64,000 nucleotides of DNA from Coriaria nepalensis (lineage: Eukaryota > Streptophyta > Magnoliopsida > Cucurbitales > Coriariaceae): positions 30,337,209 through 30,401,208 of the forward strand of contig CP114482.1 in NCBI GenBank assembly GCA_027186245.1, in the 5' to 3' direction. Made by a program: the position numbers and the translations under genes. Position 1 is the first letter of the stretch. Each line of letters opens with the position of its first letter. Positions 37,590 through 50,229 of the stretch are shown here, in pieces. The notes under the pieces are model-generated. The model had not been told where the DNA came from, ran no database searches, and saw nothing but the letters and a program-made list of their open reading frames with translations.

Positions 37590-40500
37590 TATTCGCTCCA
37601 ATGGGTTCCAAATAATTTAGTTTCTTGAAAAAAGTCATTGCAATGAATATAACATAAAACAAATGCATACTTGTCTTAAAAAGATCATTAACAAGTGATT
37701 CACAAAAGTAGTGTTTGAAGTCGAAAAATAGAATTCGTTCGAATTGCTTTCAAATGAATTAGTGAGTTGAAAAGACTCATTGACATGAATCTCAAATAAA
37801 ACAAATGACTACTTGCCCTAAAATGATCATTAGCAAGTTATGTACGAAAGTCGGGTTCGAAGTACGAAAATAGAATTCATTTTAATTGCTTTCAAATAAA
37901 TTTGTGACTTTCAAAGAGACATTGAGATGGTGACTCTAAGATTAAACAAATTCATACTTGCCTTCAAAAAATCATAACCAAGCTATGCACGAAAATCATG
38001 TTTGAAATGCGAAAATAGTATTCGCTCCAATGGGTTCAAAATAATTTATTTTCTTGAAAAAAATCATTGCCATGAATATGATAAAAAACAAATGCATACT
38101 TGTCTTAAAAAGGTCATTAACAAGTGATTCACAAAAGTAGTGTTTGAAGTGGAAAAATAGAATTTGTTCGAATTGCTTTCAAATGAATTAGTGAGTTAAA
38201 AAAACTCATTGACATGAATCTCAAATGAAACAAATGACTACTTGCCCAAAAATGATCATTAGCAAGTTGTGTACGAAAGTCGGGTTCGAAGTGCGAAAAT
38301 AGAATTCATTTTAATTCCTTTCAAATAAATTTGTGACTTTCAAAGAGACATTGAGATGATGACTCTAAGATTAAACAAATTCATACTTGCCTTCAAAAAA
38401 TCATAAGCAAGCTATGCACGAAAGTCATGTTTGAAATTCGAAAATAGTATTCGCTCCAATGGGTTCCAAATTATTTAGTTTCTTGAAAAAAGTCATTGCA
38501 ATGAATATAACATAAAACAAATGCATACTTGTCTTAAAAAGATCATTAACAAGTGATTCACAAAAGTAGTGTTTGAAGTCGAAAAATAGAATTCGTTCGA
38601 ATTGCTTTCAAATGAATTAGTGAGTTGAAAAGACTCATTGACATGAATCTCAAATGAAACAAATGACTACTTGCCCTAAAATGATCATTAGCAAGTTATG
38701 TACGAAAGTCGGGTTCGAAGTGCGAAAATAGAATTCATTTTAATTGCTTTCAAATAAATTTGTGACTTTCAAAGAGACATTGAGATGATGACTCTAAGAT
38801 TAAACAAATTCATACTTGCCTTCAAAAAATCATAACCAAGCTATGCACGAAAGTCATGTTTGAAATTCGAAAATAGTATTCGCTCCAATGGGTTCCAAAT
38901 AATTTATTTTCTAGAAAAAACTCATTGCCATGAATATAACATAAAACAAATGCATACTTGTCTTAAAAAGATCATAAACAAGTGATTCACAAAAGTACTG
39001 TTTGAAGTGGGAAAATAGAATTCGTTCGAATTGCTTTCAAATGAATTAGTGAGTTGAAAAGACTCATTGACATGAATCTCAAATGAAACAAATGACTACA
39101 TGCCCTAAAATGATCATTAGCAAGTTATGTACGAAAGTCGGGTTCGAAGTGCGAAAATAGAATTCATTTTAATTGCTTTCAAATAAATTTGTGACTTTGA
39201 AAGAGACATTGAGATGATGACTCTAAGATTAAACAAATTCATACTTGCCTTCAAAAAATCATAACCAAGCTATGCACAAAAGTCATGTTTGAAATGCGAA
39301 AATAGTATTCGCTCCAATGGGTTCGAAATAATTTATTTTCTTGAAAAAACACATTGCCATGAATATAACATAAAACAAATGCATACTTGTCTGAAAAAGA
39401 TCATCAACAAGTGATTCACAAAAGTAGTGTTTGAAGTGGAAAAATTGAATTCGTTCGAATTGCTTTCAAATGAATTAGTGAGTTGAAAAGACTCATTGAC
39501 ATGAATCTCAAATAAAACAAATGACTACTTGCCCTAAAATGATCATTAGCAAGTTATGTACGACAGTCGGATTCGAAGTGCGAAAATAGAATTCATTTTA
39601 ATTGCTTTCAAATAAATTTGTGACTTTCAAAGAGACATTGAGATGATGACTCTAAGATTAAACAAATTCATACTTGCCTTCAAAAAATCATAACCAAGCT
39701 ATGCACGAAAGTCATGTTTGAACTGCGAAAATAGTATTCGCTCCAATGGGTTCCAAATAATTTATTTTCTAGAAAAAACTCATTGCCATGAATATAACAT
39801 AAAACAAATGCATACTTGTCTTAAAAAGATCATTAACAAGTGATTCACAAAAGTAATGTTTGAAGTGGGAAAATAGAATTCGTTCGAATTGCTTTCAAAT
39901 GAATTAGTGAGTTGAAAAGATTCATTGACATGAATCTCAAATGAAACAAATGACTACTTGCCCTAAAATGATCATTAGCAAGTTATGTACGAAAGCCGGG
40001 TTCGAAGTGCGAAAATAGAATTCATTTTAATTGCTTTCAAATGAACTAGTGACTTTCGAAGAGACATTGAGATGGTGAGTCGAAGATTAAACAAATTCAT
40101 ACTTGCCTTCAAAAAATCATAACCAAGCTATGCACGAAAGTCATGTTTGAAATGCGAAAATAGTATTCGCTCCAATGGGTTCGAAATAATTTATTTTCTT
40201 GAAAAAACTCGTTGCCATGAATATAACATAAAACAAATGCATACTTGTCTCAAAAAGATCATTAACAAGTGATTCACAAAAGTAGTGTTTGAAGTGGAAA
40301 AATTGAATTCGTTCGAATTGCTTTCAAATGAATTAGTGAGTTGAAAAGACTCATTGACATGAATCTCAAATAAAACAAATGACTACTTGCCCTAAAATGA
40401 TCATTAGCAAGTTATGTACGAAAGTCGGGTTCGAAGTGCGAAAATAGAATTCATTTTAATTGCTTTCAAATAAATTTGTGACTTTCAAAGAGACATTGAG

Positions 40501-41880
40501 ATGATGACTCTAAGATTAAACAAATTCATACTTGCCTTCAAAAAATCATAACCAAGCTATGCACGAAAGTCATGTTTGAAATTCGAAAATAGTATTCGCT
40601 CCAATGGGTTCCAAATAATTTATTTTCTAGAAAAAACTCATTGCCATGAATATAACATAAAACAAATGCATACTTGTCTTAAAAAGATCATAAACAAGTG
40701 ATTCACAAAAGTACTGTTTGAAGTGGGAAAATAGAATTCGTTCGAATTGCTTTCAAATGAATTAGTGAGTTGAAAAGAGTAATTGACATGAATCTCAAAT
40801 GAAACAAATGACTACTTGCCCTAAAATGATCATTAGCAAGTTATGTACGAAAGCCGGGTTCAAAGTGCGAAAATAGAATTCATTTTAATTGCTTTCAAAT
40901 GAACTAGTGACTTTCAAAAAGACATTGAGATGGTGACTCTAAGATTAAACAAATTCATACTTGCCTTCAAAAAATCATAACCAAGCTATGCACGAAAGTT
41001 ATGTTTGAAATGCGAAAATAGTATTCGCTCCAATGGGTTCCAAATAATTTATTTTCTTGAAAAAACTCATTGCCATGAATATAACATAAAACAAATGCAT
41101 ACTTGTCTTAAAAAGATCATTAACAAGTGATTCACAAAAGTAGTGTTGGGAGTGGAAAAATAGAATTCGTTCGATTTGCTTTCAAATGAATTAGTGAGTT
41201 GAAAAGACTCATTAACATGAATCTCAAATGAAACAAATGACTACTTGCCCTAAAATGATCATTAGCAAGTTATGTATGAAAGTCGGGTTTGAAGTGCGAA
41301 AATAGAATTCATTTTAATTGCTTTTGAAATGAATTAGTGACTTTCAAGAAGACATTGAGATGATGACTTTAAGATTAAACAAATTCATACTTGCCTTCAA
41401 AAAATCATAACCAAGCTATGCACGAAAGTCATGTTTGAAATGCGAAAATAGTATTCGCTCCAATGAGTTCGAAATAATTTAATTTCTTGAAAAAAATTAT
41501 TGCCATGAATATAATAAAAAACAAATGCATACTTATCTTAAAAAGGTCATTAACAAGTGATTCACAAAAGTAGTGTTTGAAGTGGAAAAATAGAATTTGT
41601 TCGAATTGCTTTCAAATGAATTAGTGAGTTAAAAAAACTCACTGACATGAATCTCAAATGAAACAAATGACTACTTGCCCTAAAATGATCATTAGCAAGT
41701 AAGGTACGAAAGTCGTGTTCGAAGTGCGAAAATAGAATTCATTTTAATTGCTTTCAAATGAATTAGTGACTTTCAAAGAGACATTGAGATGATAACTCTA
41801 AGATTAAACAAATGCATACTTGCCTTCAAAATATCATATGCATGCTATGTGCAAAAGTAATGTTTGAAATGCGAAAATAG

Positions 41881-42024
41881 TATTCGCTTCAATGGCTTCT
41901 AAATAATTTTTTTCTTGAAAAAACACATTGACATGAATATAAGATAAAACAAATCAATACTTGTCTTAAAAAGATCATTAGCACGTGATGCGCGAATGTG
42001 GTGGTGTTTGAAGTGGAAAAATAG
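41881..42024 (+). repeat. Variant B subunit (B'), copy 4
   Basis: Exact positional equivalent, 4,580 bp downstream, of the variant B at 37,301. Confidence 0.8.
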
Positions 42025-42169
42025 AATTCGTTCAAATTATTTTCAATTGAATTAGTGACTTTCAAAGAGACATTGATATGATGACTCTAAGATTAAACAA
42101 ATTCATACTTGCCTTCAAAAAATCATAACCAAGCTATGCGCGAAAGTCATGTTTGAAATGCGAAAATAG
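42025..42169 (+). repeat. Hybrid C/A subunit (junction 8)
   Basis: Exact positional equivalent, 4,580 bp downstream, of the hybrid at 37,445. Confidence 0.8.
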
Positions 42170-42850
42170 TATTCGCTCCAATGGGTTCCAAATAATTTAG
42201 TTTCTTGAAAAAAGTCATTGCAATGAATATAACATAAAACAAATGCATACTTGTCTTAAAAAGATCATTAACAAGTGATTCACAAAAGTAGTGTTTGAAG
42301 TCGAAAAATAGAATTCGTTCGAATTGCTTTCAAATGAATTAGTGAGTTGAAAAGACTCATTGACATGAATCTCAAATAAAACAAATGACTACTTGCCCTA
42401 AAATGATCATTAGCAAGTTATGTACGAAAGTCGGGTTCGAAGTACGAAAATAGAATTCATTTTAATTGCTTTCAAATAAATTTGTGACTTTCAAAGAGAC
42501 ATTGAGATGGTGACTCTAAGATTAAACAAATTCATACTTGCCTTCAAAAAATCATAACCAAGCTATGCACGAAAATCATGTTTGAAATGCGAAAATAGTA
42601 TTCGCTCCAATGGGTTCAAAATAATTTATTTTCTTGAAAAAAATCATTGCCATGAATATGATAAAAAACAAATGCATACTTGTCTTAAAAAGGTCATTAA
42701 CAAGTGATTCACAAAAGTAGTGTTTGAAGTGGAAAAATAGAATTTGTTCGAATTGCTTTCAAATGAATTAGTGAGTTAAAAAAACTCATTGACATGAATC
42801 TCAAATGAAACAAATGACTACTTGCCCAAAAATGATCATTAGCAAGTAAG

Positions 42851-45800
42851 GTACAAAAGTCGTGTTCGAAGTGCGAAAATAGAATTCATTTTAATTGCTT
42901 TCAAATGAATTAGTGACTTTCAAAGAGACATTGAGATGATCACTCTAAGATTAAACAAATTCATACTTGCCTTCAAAATATCATATGCAAGCTATGTGCA
43001 AAAGTAATGTTTGAAATGCGAAAAAAGTATTCGGTTCAATGGCTTCTAAATAATTTTTTTCTTGAAAAAACACATTGACATGAATATAAGATAAAACAAA
43101 TCAATACTTGTCTCAAAAAGATCATTAACAAGTGATTCATAAAAGTAGTGTTTGAAGTGGAAAAATATAATTCGTTCGAATTGCTTTCAAATGAATTAGT
43201 GAGTTGAAAAGACTCATTGACATGAATCTCAAATAAAACAAATGACAAGTTGCCCTAAAATGATCATTAGCAAGTTATGTACGAAAGCTGGGTTCGAAGT
43301 GCGAAAATAGAATTCATTTTAATTCCTTTCAAATGAACTAGTGACTTTCAAAGAGACATTGAGATAGTGAGTTTAAGATTAAACAAATTCATACTTGCCT
43401 TCAAAAAATCATAACCAAGCTATGCACGAAAGTCATGTTTGAAATGCGAAAATAGTATTCGCTCCAATGGGTTCGAAATAATTTATTTTCTTGAAAAAAC
43501 TCGTTGCCATGAATATAACATAAAACAAATGCATACTTGTCTCAAAAAGATCATTAACAAGTGATTCACAAAAGTAGTGATTGAAGTAGAAAAATAGAAT
43601 TCGTTCGAATTGCTTTCAAATGAATTAGTGAGTTGAAAAGATTCATTGACATGAATCTCAAATAAAACAAATGACTACTTGCACTAAAATGATCATTAGC
43701 AAGTTATGTACGAAAGTCGGGTTCGAAGTCCGAAAATAGAATTCATTTTAATTGCTTTCAAATGAATTAGTGACTTTTAAAGGGACATTGAGATGATGAC
43801 TCTAAGATTAAACAAATTCATACTTGTCTTCGAAAAATCATAACCAAGCTATGCACGAAAGTCATGTTTGAAATCCGAAAATAGTATTCGCTCCAATGGG
43901 TTCCAAATAATTTATTTTCTTGAAAAAACTCATTGCCATGAATATAACATAAAACAAATGCATACTTGTCTTAAAAAGATCATTAACAAGTGATTCACAA
44001 AAGTAGTGTTTGAAGTGGAAAAATTAGAATTCGTTCGAATTGCTTTCAAATGAATTAATGAGTTGAAAAGACTCATTCACATGAATCTCAAATAAAACAA
44101 ATGACTACTTGCCCTAAAATGATCATTAGCAAGTTATGTACGAAAGTCGGGTTCGAAGTGCGAAAATAGAATTCATTTTAAGTGCTTTCAAATGAATTAG
44201 TGACTTTCAAAGAGACATTGAGATGATGACTCTAAGATTAAACAAATTCATACTTGCCTTCAAAAAATCATAACCAAGCTATGCACGAAAGTCATGTTTG
44301 AAATGCGAAAATAGTATTCGCTCCAATGAGTTCGAAATAATTTATTTTCTTGAAAAAAGTCATTACCATGAATATAACATAAAACAAATGCATACTTGTC
44401 TTAAAAAGATCATTAACAAGTAGATTCACAAAAGTACTGTTTCAAGTGGGAAAATAGAATTCGTTCGAATTGCTTTCAAAAGAATTAGTGAGTTGAAAAG
44501 AGTAATTGACATGAATCTCAAATGAAACAAATGACTACTTGCCCTAAAATGATCATTAGCAAGTTATGTACGAAAGCCGGGTTCGAAGTGCGAAAATAGA
44601 ATTCATTTTAATTGCTTTCAAATGAACTAGTGACTTTCAAAAAGACATTGAGATGGTGACTCTAAGATTAAACAAATTCATACTTGGCTTCAAAAAATCA
44701 TAACCAAGCTATGCACGAAAGTCAGGTTTGAAATGCGAAAATAGTATTCGCTCCAATGGGTTCCAAATAATTTATTTTCTTGAAAAAACTCATTGCCATG
44801 AATATAACATAAAACAAATGCATACTTGTCTTAAAAAGATCATTAACAAGTGATTCACAAAAGTAGTGTTGGGAGTGGAAAAATAGAATTCGTTCGATTT
44901 GCTTTCAAATGAATTAGTGAGTTGAAAAGACTCATTGACATGAATCTCAAATGAAACAAATGACTACTTGCCCTAAAATGATCATTAGCAAGTTATGTAC
45001 GAAAGTCGGGTTTGAAGTGCGAAAATAGAATTCATTTTAATTGCTTTCAAATGAATTAGTGACTTTCAGGAAGACATTAAGATGATGACTTTAAGATTAA
45101 ACAAATTCATACTTGCCTTCAAAAAATCATAACCAAGCTATGCGCGAAAGTCATCTTTGAACTGCGAAAATAGTATTCGCTCCAATGGGTTCGAAATAAT
45201 TTATTTTCCTGACAAAACTCGTGGCCGTGAATATAACATAAAACAAATGCATACTTGTCTTAAAAAGATCATTAACAAGTGATTCACAAAAGTAGTGTTT
45301 GAAGTGGAAAAATAGAATTCGTTCGAATTGCTTTCGAATGAATTAGTGAGTTGAAAAGCCTCATTGACATGAATCTCAAATGAAACAAATGACTACTTGC
45401 CCTAAAATGATAATTAGCAAGTTATGTATGAAAGTCGGGTTCGAATTGCGAAAATAGAATTCATTTCAATTGCTTTCAAATGAATAAGTGACTTTCAAAG
45501 AGAAATTGAGATGATGACTCTAAGATTAAACAAATTCATACTTGCCTTCAAAAAATCATAACCAAGCTATGCCCGAAAGTCATGTTTGAAATGCAGAAAT
45601 AGTATTCGCTCCAATGAGTTCGAAATAATTTATTTTCTTGAAAAAACTCATTACCATGAATATAACATAAAACAAATGCATACATGTCTTAAAAAGATTA
45701 TAAACAAGTGATTCACAAAAGTACCGTTTGAAGTGGGAAAATAGAATTCGTTCGGATTGCTTTCAAATGAATTAGTGAGTTGAAAAGACTCATTGACATG

Positions 45801-48800
45801 AATCTCATATGAAACAAATGACTACTTGCCCTAAAATGATCATTAGCAAGTTATGTACGAAAGCCGGGTTCGAAGTGCGAAAATAGAATTCATTTTAATT
45901 GTTTTCAAATGAACTAGTGACTTTCAAAGAGACATTGAGATGGTGACTCCAAGATTCAACAAATTCATACTTGCCTTCAAAAAATCATAACCAAGCTATG
46001 CAGGAAAGTCATGTTTGAAATGCGAAAATAGTATTCGCTCCAATGAGTTCGAAATAATTTATTTTCTTGAAAAAACTCATTACCATGAATATAACATAAA
46101 ACAAATGCATACTTGTATTAAAAAGATCATTAACAAGTGATTCACAAAAGTACTGTCTGAAGTGGGAAAATAGAATTCGTTTGGATTGCTTTCAAATGAA
46201 TTAGTGAGTTGAAAAGACTCATTGACATGAATCTCATATGAAACAAATGACTACTTGCCCTAAAATGATCATTAGCAAGTTATGTACGAAAGCCGGGTTC
46301 GAAGTGCGAAAATAGAATTCATTTTAATTGTTTTCAAATGAACTAGTGACTTTCAAAGAGACATTGAGATGGTGACTCCAAGATTCAACAAATTCATACT
46401 TGCCTTCAAAAAATCATAACCAAGCTATGCCTGAAAATCATGTTTGAAATGCAAAAATAGTATTCACTCCAATGAGTTCGAAATAATTTATTTTCTTGAA
46501 AAAACTCATTACCATGAATATAACATAAAACAAATGCATACTTGTCTTAAAAAGATCATTAACAAGTGATTCACAAAAGTAGTATTTGAAGTGGGAAAAT
46601 AGAATTCGTTCGAATTGCTTTCAATTGAATTAGTGAGTTGAAAAGACTCATTGACATGAATCTCAAATGAAACAAATGACTACTTGCCCTAAAATGATCA
46701 TTAGAAAGTTATGTACGAAAGTCGGGTTCGAAGTGCGAAAATAGAATTCATTTTAATTGCTTTCGATTGAATTAGTGACTTTCAAAGAGACATTGAGATG
46801 ATGACTCTAAGATTAAACAAATTCATACTTGCCTTCAAAAAATCATAACCAAGCTATGCACCAAAGTCATATTTGAAATGTGAAAATAGTATTCGCTCCA
46901 ATGGGTTCCAAATAATTTATTTTCTTGAAAAAACTCATTGCCATGAATATAACATAAAACAAATGCATACTTGTCTTAAAAAGATCATTAACAAGTGATT
47001 CACAAAAGTAGTCTTTGTAGTGCAAAAATAGAATTCGTTCGAATTGCTTTCAAATGAATTAGTGAGTTGAAAAGACTCATTGACATGAATCTCAAATGAA
47101 ACAAATGACTACTTGCGCCAAAATGATCATTAGCACGTTATGTACGAAAGTCCGGTTCGAAGTGCGAAAATAGAATTCATTTTTATTGGTTTCAAATGAA
47201 TTAGTGACTTTCAAGAAGACATTGAGATGATGACTATAAGATTAAACAAATTCATACTTGCCTTCAAGAAATCATAACCAAGCTATGCGCGAAAGTCATG
47301 TTTGAAATGCCAAAATAGTATTCTCTCCAATGGGTTCGAAATAATTTATTTTCTTGAGAAAACTCATTGCCATGAATATAACATAAAACAAATGCATACT
47401 TGTCTTAAAAAGATCATTAACAAGTGATTCACAAAAGTAATGTTTGAAGTGGGAAAATAGAATTCGTTCGAATTGCTTTCAAATGAATTAGTGAGTTGAA
47501 AAGACTCACTGACATGAATCTCAAATGAGACAAATAACTACTTACCCTAAAATGATAATTAGCAAGTTATGTACGAAAGCCGGGTTCGAAGTGCGAAAAT
47601 AGAATTCATCTTAATTGCTTTCAAATGAACTAGTGACTTTCAAAGAGACATTGAGATGGTGACTCTAAGATTAAACAAATTCATACTTGCCTTCAAGAAA
47701 TCATAACCAAGCTATGCACGAAAATCATGTTTGAAATGCGAAAATAGTATTTGCTCCCATGGGTTCCAAATAATTTATTTTCTTGAAAAAACTCATTGCC
47801 ATGAATATAACATAAAACAAATGCATACTTGTCTAAAAAACATCATTAACAAGTGATTCAAAAAAGTAGTGTTTGAAGTGGAAAAATAGAATTTTTTCGA
47901 ATTGCTTCCAAATGAATTAGTGAGTTGAAAAGACTCATTGACATGAATCTCAAATGAGACAAATGACTACTTACCCTAAAATGATAATTAGCAAGTTATG
48001 TACGAAAGCCGGGTTCGAAGTGCGAAAATAGAATTCATTTTAATTGCTTTCAAATGAACTAGTGACTTTCAAAGAGACATTGAGATGGTGACTCTAAGAT
48101 TAAACAAATTCATACTTGCCTTCAAAAAATCATAACCAAGCTATGCGCGAAAGTCATGTTTGAAATGTGAAAATAGTATTCGCTCCAATGGCTTCTAAAT
48201 AATTTATTTTCTTGAAAAAACACATTGCCATGAATATAACATAAAACAAATGCATACTTGTCTCAAAAAGATCATTAACAAGTGATTCACAAAACTAGTC
48301 TTTGTAGTGGAAAAATAGAATTTTTTCGAATTGCTTTCAAATGAATTAGTGAGTTGAAAATACTCATTGACCTGAATCTCAAATGAAACAAATGACTAGT
48401 TGCGCCAAAATGATCATTAGCACGTTATGTACGAAAGTCGAGTTCGAAGTGCGAAAATAGAATTCATTTTAATTGCTTTCAAATGAACTAGTGACTTTCA
48501 AAGAGACATTGAGATGGTGACTCTAAGATTAAACAAATTCATACTTGCCTTCAAAAAATCATAACCAAGCTATGCGCGAATGTCATGTTTGAAATGTGAA
48601 AATAGTATTCGCTCCAATGGCTTCTAAATAATTTATTTTCTTGAAAAAACTCATTGCCATGAATATAACATAAAACAAATGCATACTTGTCTCAAAAAGA
48701 TCATTAACAAGTGATTCACAAAACTAGTCTTTGTAGTGGAAAAATAGAATTTTTTCGAATTGCTTTCAAATGAATTAAGGAGTTGAAAAGACTCATTGAC

Positions 48801-48904
48801 ATAAATCTCAAATGAAACAAATGACTAATCCCCTAAAATGATCATTAGCAAGTTATGTACGAAAGTCGGATTCGAAGTGCGAAAATAGAATTCATTGTAA
48901 TTGC
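42851..48904 (+). repeat. Satellite domain 5: trimers without a long HOR
   Basis: Fourteen or so trimers in constant phase. Local sister pairs are visible: 45.9 and 46.3 kb share TTGTTTTCAAATGAACTAG and GACTCCAAGATTCAAC, and 47.5 and 47.9 kb share AATGAGACAAAT and CTTACCCTAAAATGATAATTAGC. The GGGAGTGGAA marker of domain 4 and the 4,580-bp HOR reappears at 44,871. The domain begins with a chimeric B. Confidence 0.75.
43028..43168 (+). repeat. Chimeric B subunit joining two earlier B copies
   Basis: The left part (TATTCGGTTCAATGGC to ATCAATACTTGTCT) matches the variant B at 29,718-29,861, including the AAAAAAG just before it. The right part (CTCAAAAAGATC, GATTCATAAAAG, GGAAAAATATAATTCG) matches the B at 30,436-30,577. 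Downstream the match to the 30.6-kb C continues (AAATAAAAC, GTTGCCCTAAAATG, GAAAGCTGGGTTC). The 718 bp between the two source subunits is absent here, which marks an in-register crossover inside B. Confidence 0.75.
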
Positions 48905-50229
48905 TTTCAAATGAATTAGTGACTTTCAAAAAGACATTGAGATGATGACTCTAAGATTAAACAAATTCATACTTGCCTTCAAAAAATCATAACCAAGCTA
49001 TGCGCGAAAGTCATGTTTGAAATGTGAAAATAGTATTCGCTCCAATGGCTTCTAAATAATTTATTTTCTTGAAAAAACTCATTGCCATGAATATAACATA
49101 AAACAAATGCATACTTGTCTCAAAAAGATCATTAACAAGTGATTCACAAAAGTAGTCTTTGTAGTGGAAAAATAGAATTTTTTCGAATTGCTTTCAAATG
49201 AATTAGTGAGTTGAAAAGACTCATTGACATAAATCTCAAATGAAACAAATGACTAATCCCCTAAAATGATCATTAGCAAGTTATGTACGAAAGTCGGATT
49301 CGAAGTGCGAAAATAGAATTCATTGTAATTGCTTTCAAATGAATTAGTGACTTTCAAAAAGACATTGAGATGATGACTCTAAGATTAAACAAATTCATAC
49401 TTGCCTTCAAAAAATCATAACCAAGCTATGCGCGAAAGTCATGTTTGAAATATGAAAATAGTATTCGCTCCAATGGCTTCTAAATAATTTATTTTCTTGA
49501 AAAAACTCATTTCCATGAATATAACATAAAACAAATGCATACTTGTCTCAAAAAGATCATTAACAAGTGATTCACAAAAGTAGTGTTTGAAGTGGAAAAA
49601 TAGAATTTTTTCGAATTGCTTTCAAATGAATTAGTGAGTTGAAAAGACTCATTGACATAAATCTCAAATGAAACAAATGACTAATCCCCTAAAATGATCA
49701 TTAGCAAGTTATGTACGAAAGTCGGATTCGAAGTGCGAAAATAGAATTCATTGTAATTGCTTTCAAATAAATTAGTGACTTTCAAAGAGACATTGAGATG
49801 ACGACTCTAAGATTAAACAAAGTTATACTTGCCTTGAAAAAATCATAACCAAGCTTTGTGCGAAAGTCATTTTTGAAATGCAAAAATAGTATTCGCTCCA
49901 ATGGGTTCCAAATAATTAATTTTCTTGAAAAAAATCATTGCCATGAATATAACATAAAACAAATGCATACTTGTCTTAAAAAGATCATTAACAACTGATT
50001 CACAAAAGTAGTGTCCGAAGTGCAAAAATAGAATTCGTCCAATTGCTTTGAAATGAATTAGTGAGTTGAAAAGACTAATTGATATGAATCTCAAATGAAA
50101 CAAATGACTACTTGCCCTAAAATGATCGTTAGCAGGTTATGTACGAAAGTTGGGTTCGAAGTGCGAAAATAGATTTCATTTTAATTGCTTTCAAATGAAT
50201 TAGTGACTTTCAAAGAGACATTGAGATGA
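48905..50229 (+). repeat. Segment of about 1.3 kb, copy 1 (sister at 52,331)
   Basis: Matches 52,331-53,655 at an offset of 3,426 bp (24 subunits, 8 trimers). Shared markers are AAAGTAGTCTTTGTAGTGG, GACATAAATCTC, GACTAATCCCCTAAAATG, ATTCATTGTAATTGC, GAGATGACGACTC and ACAAAGTTATAC. A few private changes occur, such as GAAATATGAAAATAG and TCATTTCCATG near 49.45-49.51 kb. Confidence 0.8.

Larger units (their letters stand above)
33691..38270 (+). repeat. 32-subunit HOR (4,580 bp), copy 1
   Basis: First of two near-identical tandem copies. Fixed-offset markers include TTAATTCCTTTC (33,731), AAAGTCATTGCAATG (33,909), GAGTCGAAGATTAAAC, GTTGGGAGTGG, CTTATCTTAAAAAGGTC (36,951) and the variant B plus hybrid pair at 37,301-37,589. 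Thirty-two subunits is eleven trimers less one, again because of the C lost at the hybrid. Left of 33,691 and right of 42,850 the sequence leaves the pattern, which fixes the limits near the end of a C subunit. Confidence 0.88.
38271..42850 (+). repeat. 32-subunit HOR (4,580 bp), copy 2
   Basis: Second copy. Differences I could see by eye are few: TCATAAGCAAG (38,401) for TCATAACCAAG, CGAAAAATAGAATTC (about 38,581) for CGAAAAATAAAATTC, and GACTACATGCCC (about 39,096) for GACTACTTGCCC. The tail matches the tail of copy 1 up to AGCAAGT at about 42,847, where the boundary lies. Confidence 0.88.

Noticed and set aside
49867..50103. 78-codon minus-strand open frames at 49,867, 50,295 and 53,293, and 70 codons at 43,036
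   Set aside because: They lie across B and C of ordinary trimers. The 53,293 copy is simply the duplicate of 49,867 at 3,426 bp. No sign of coding constraint.
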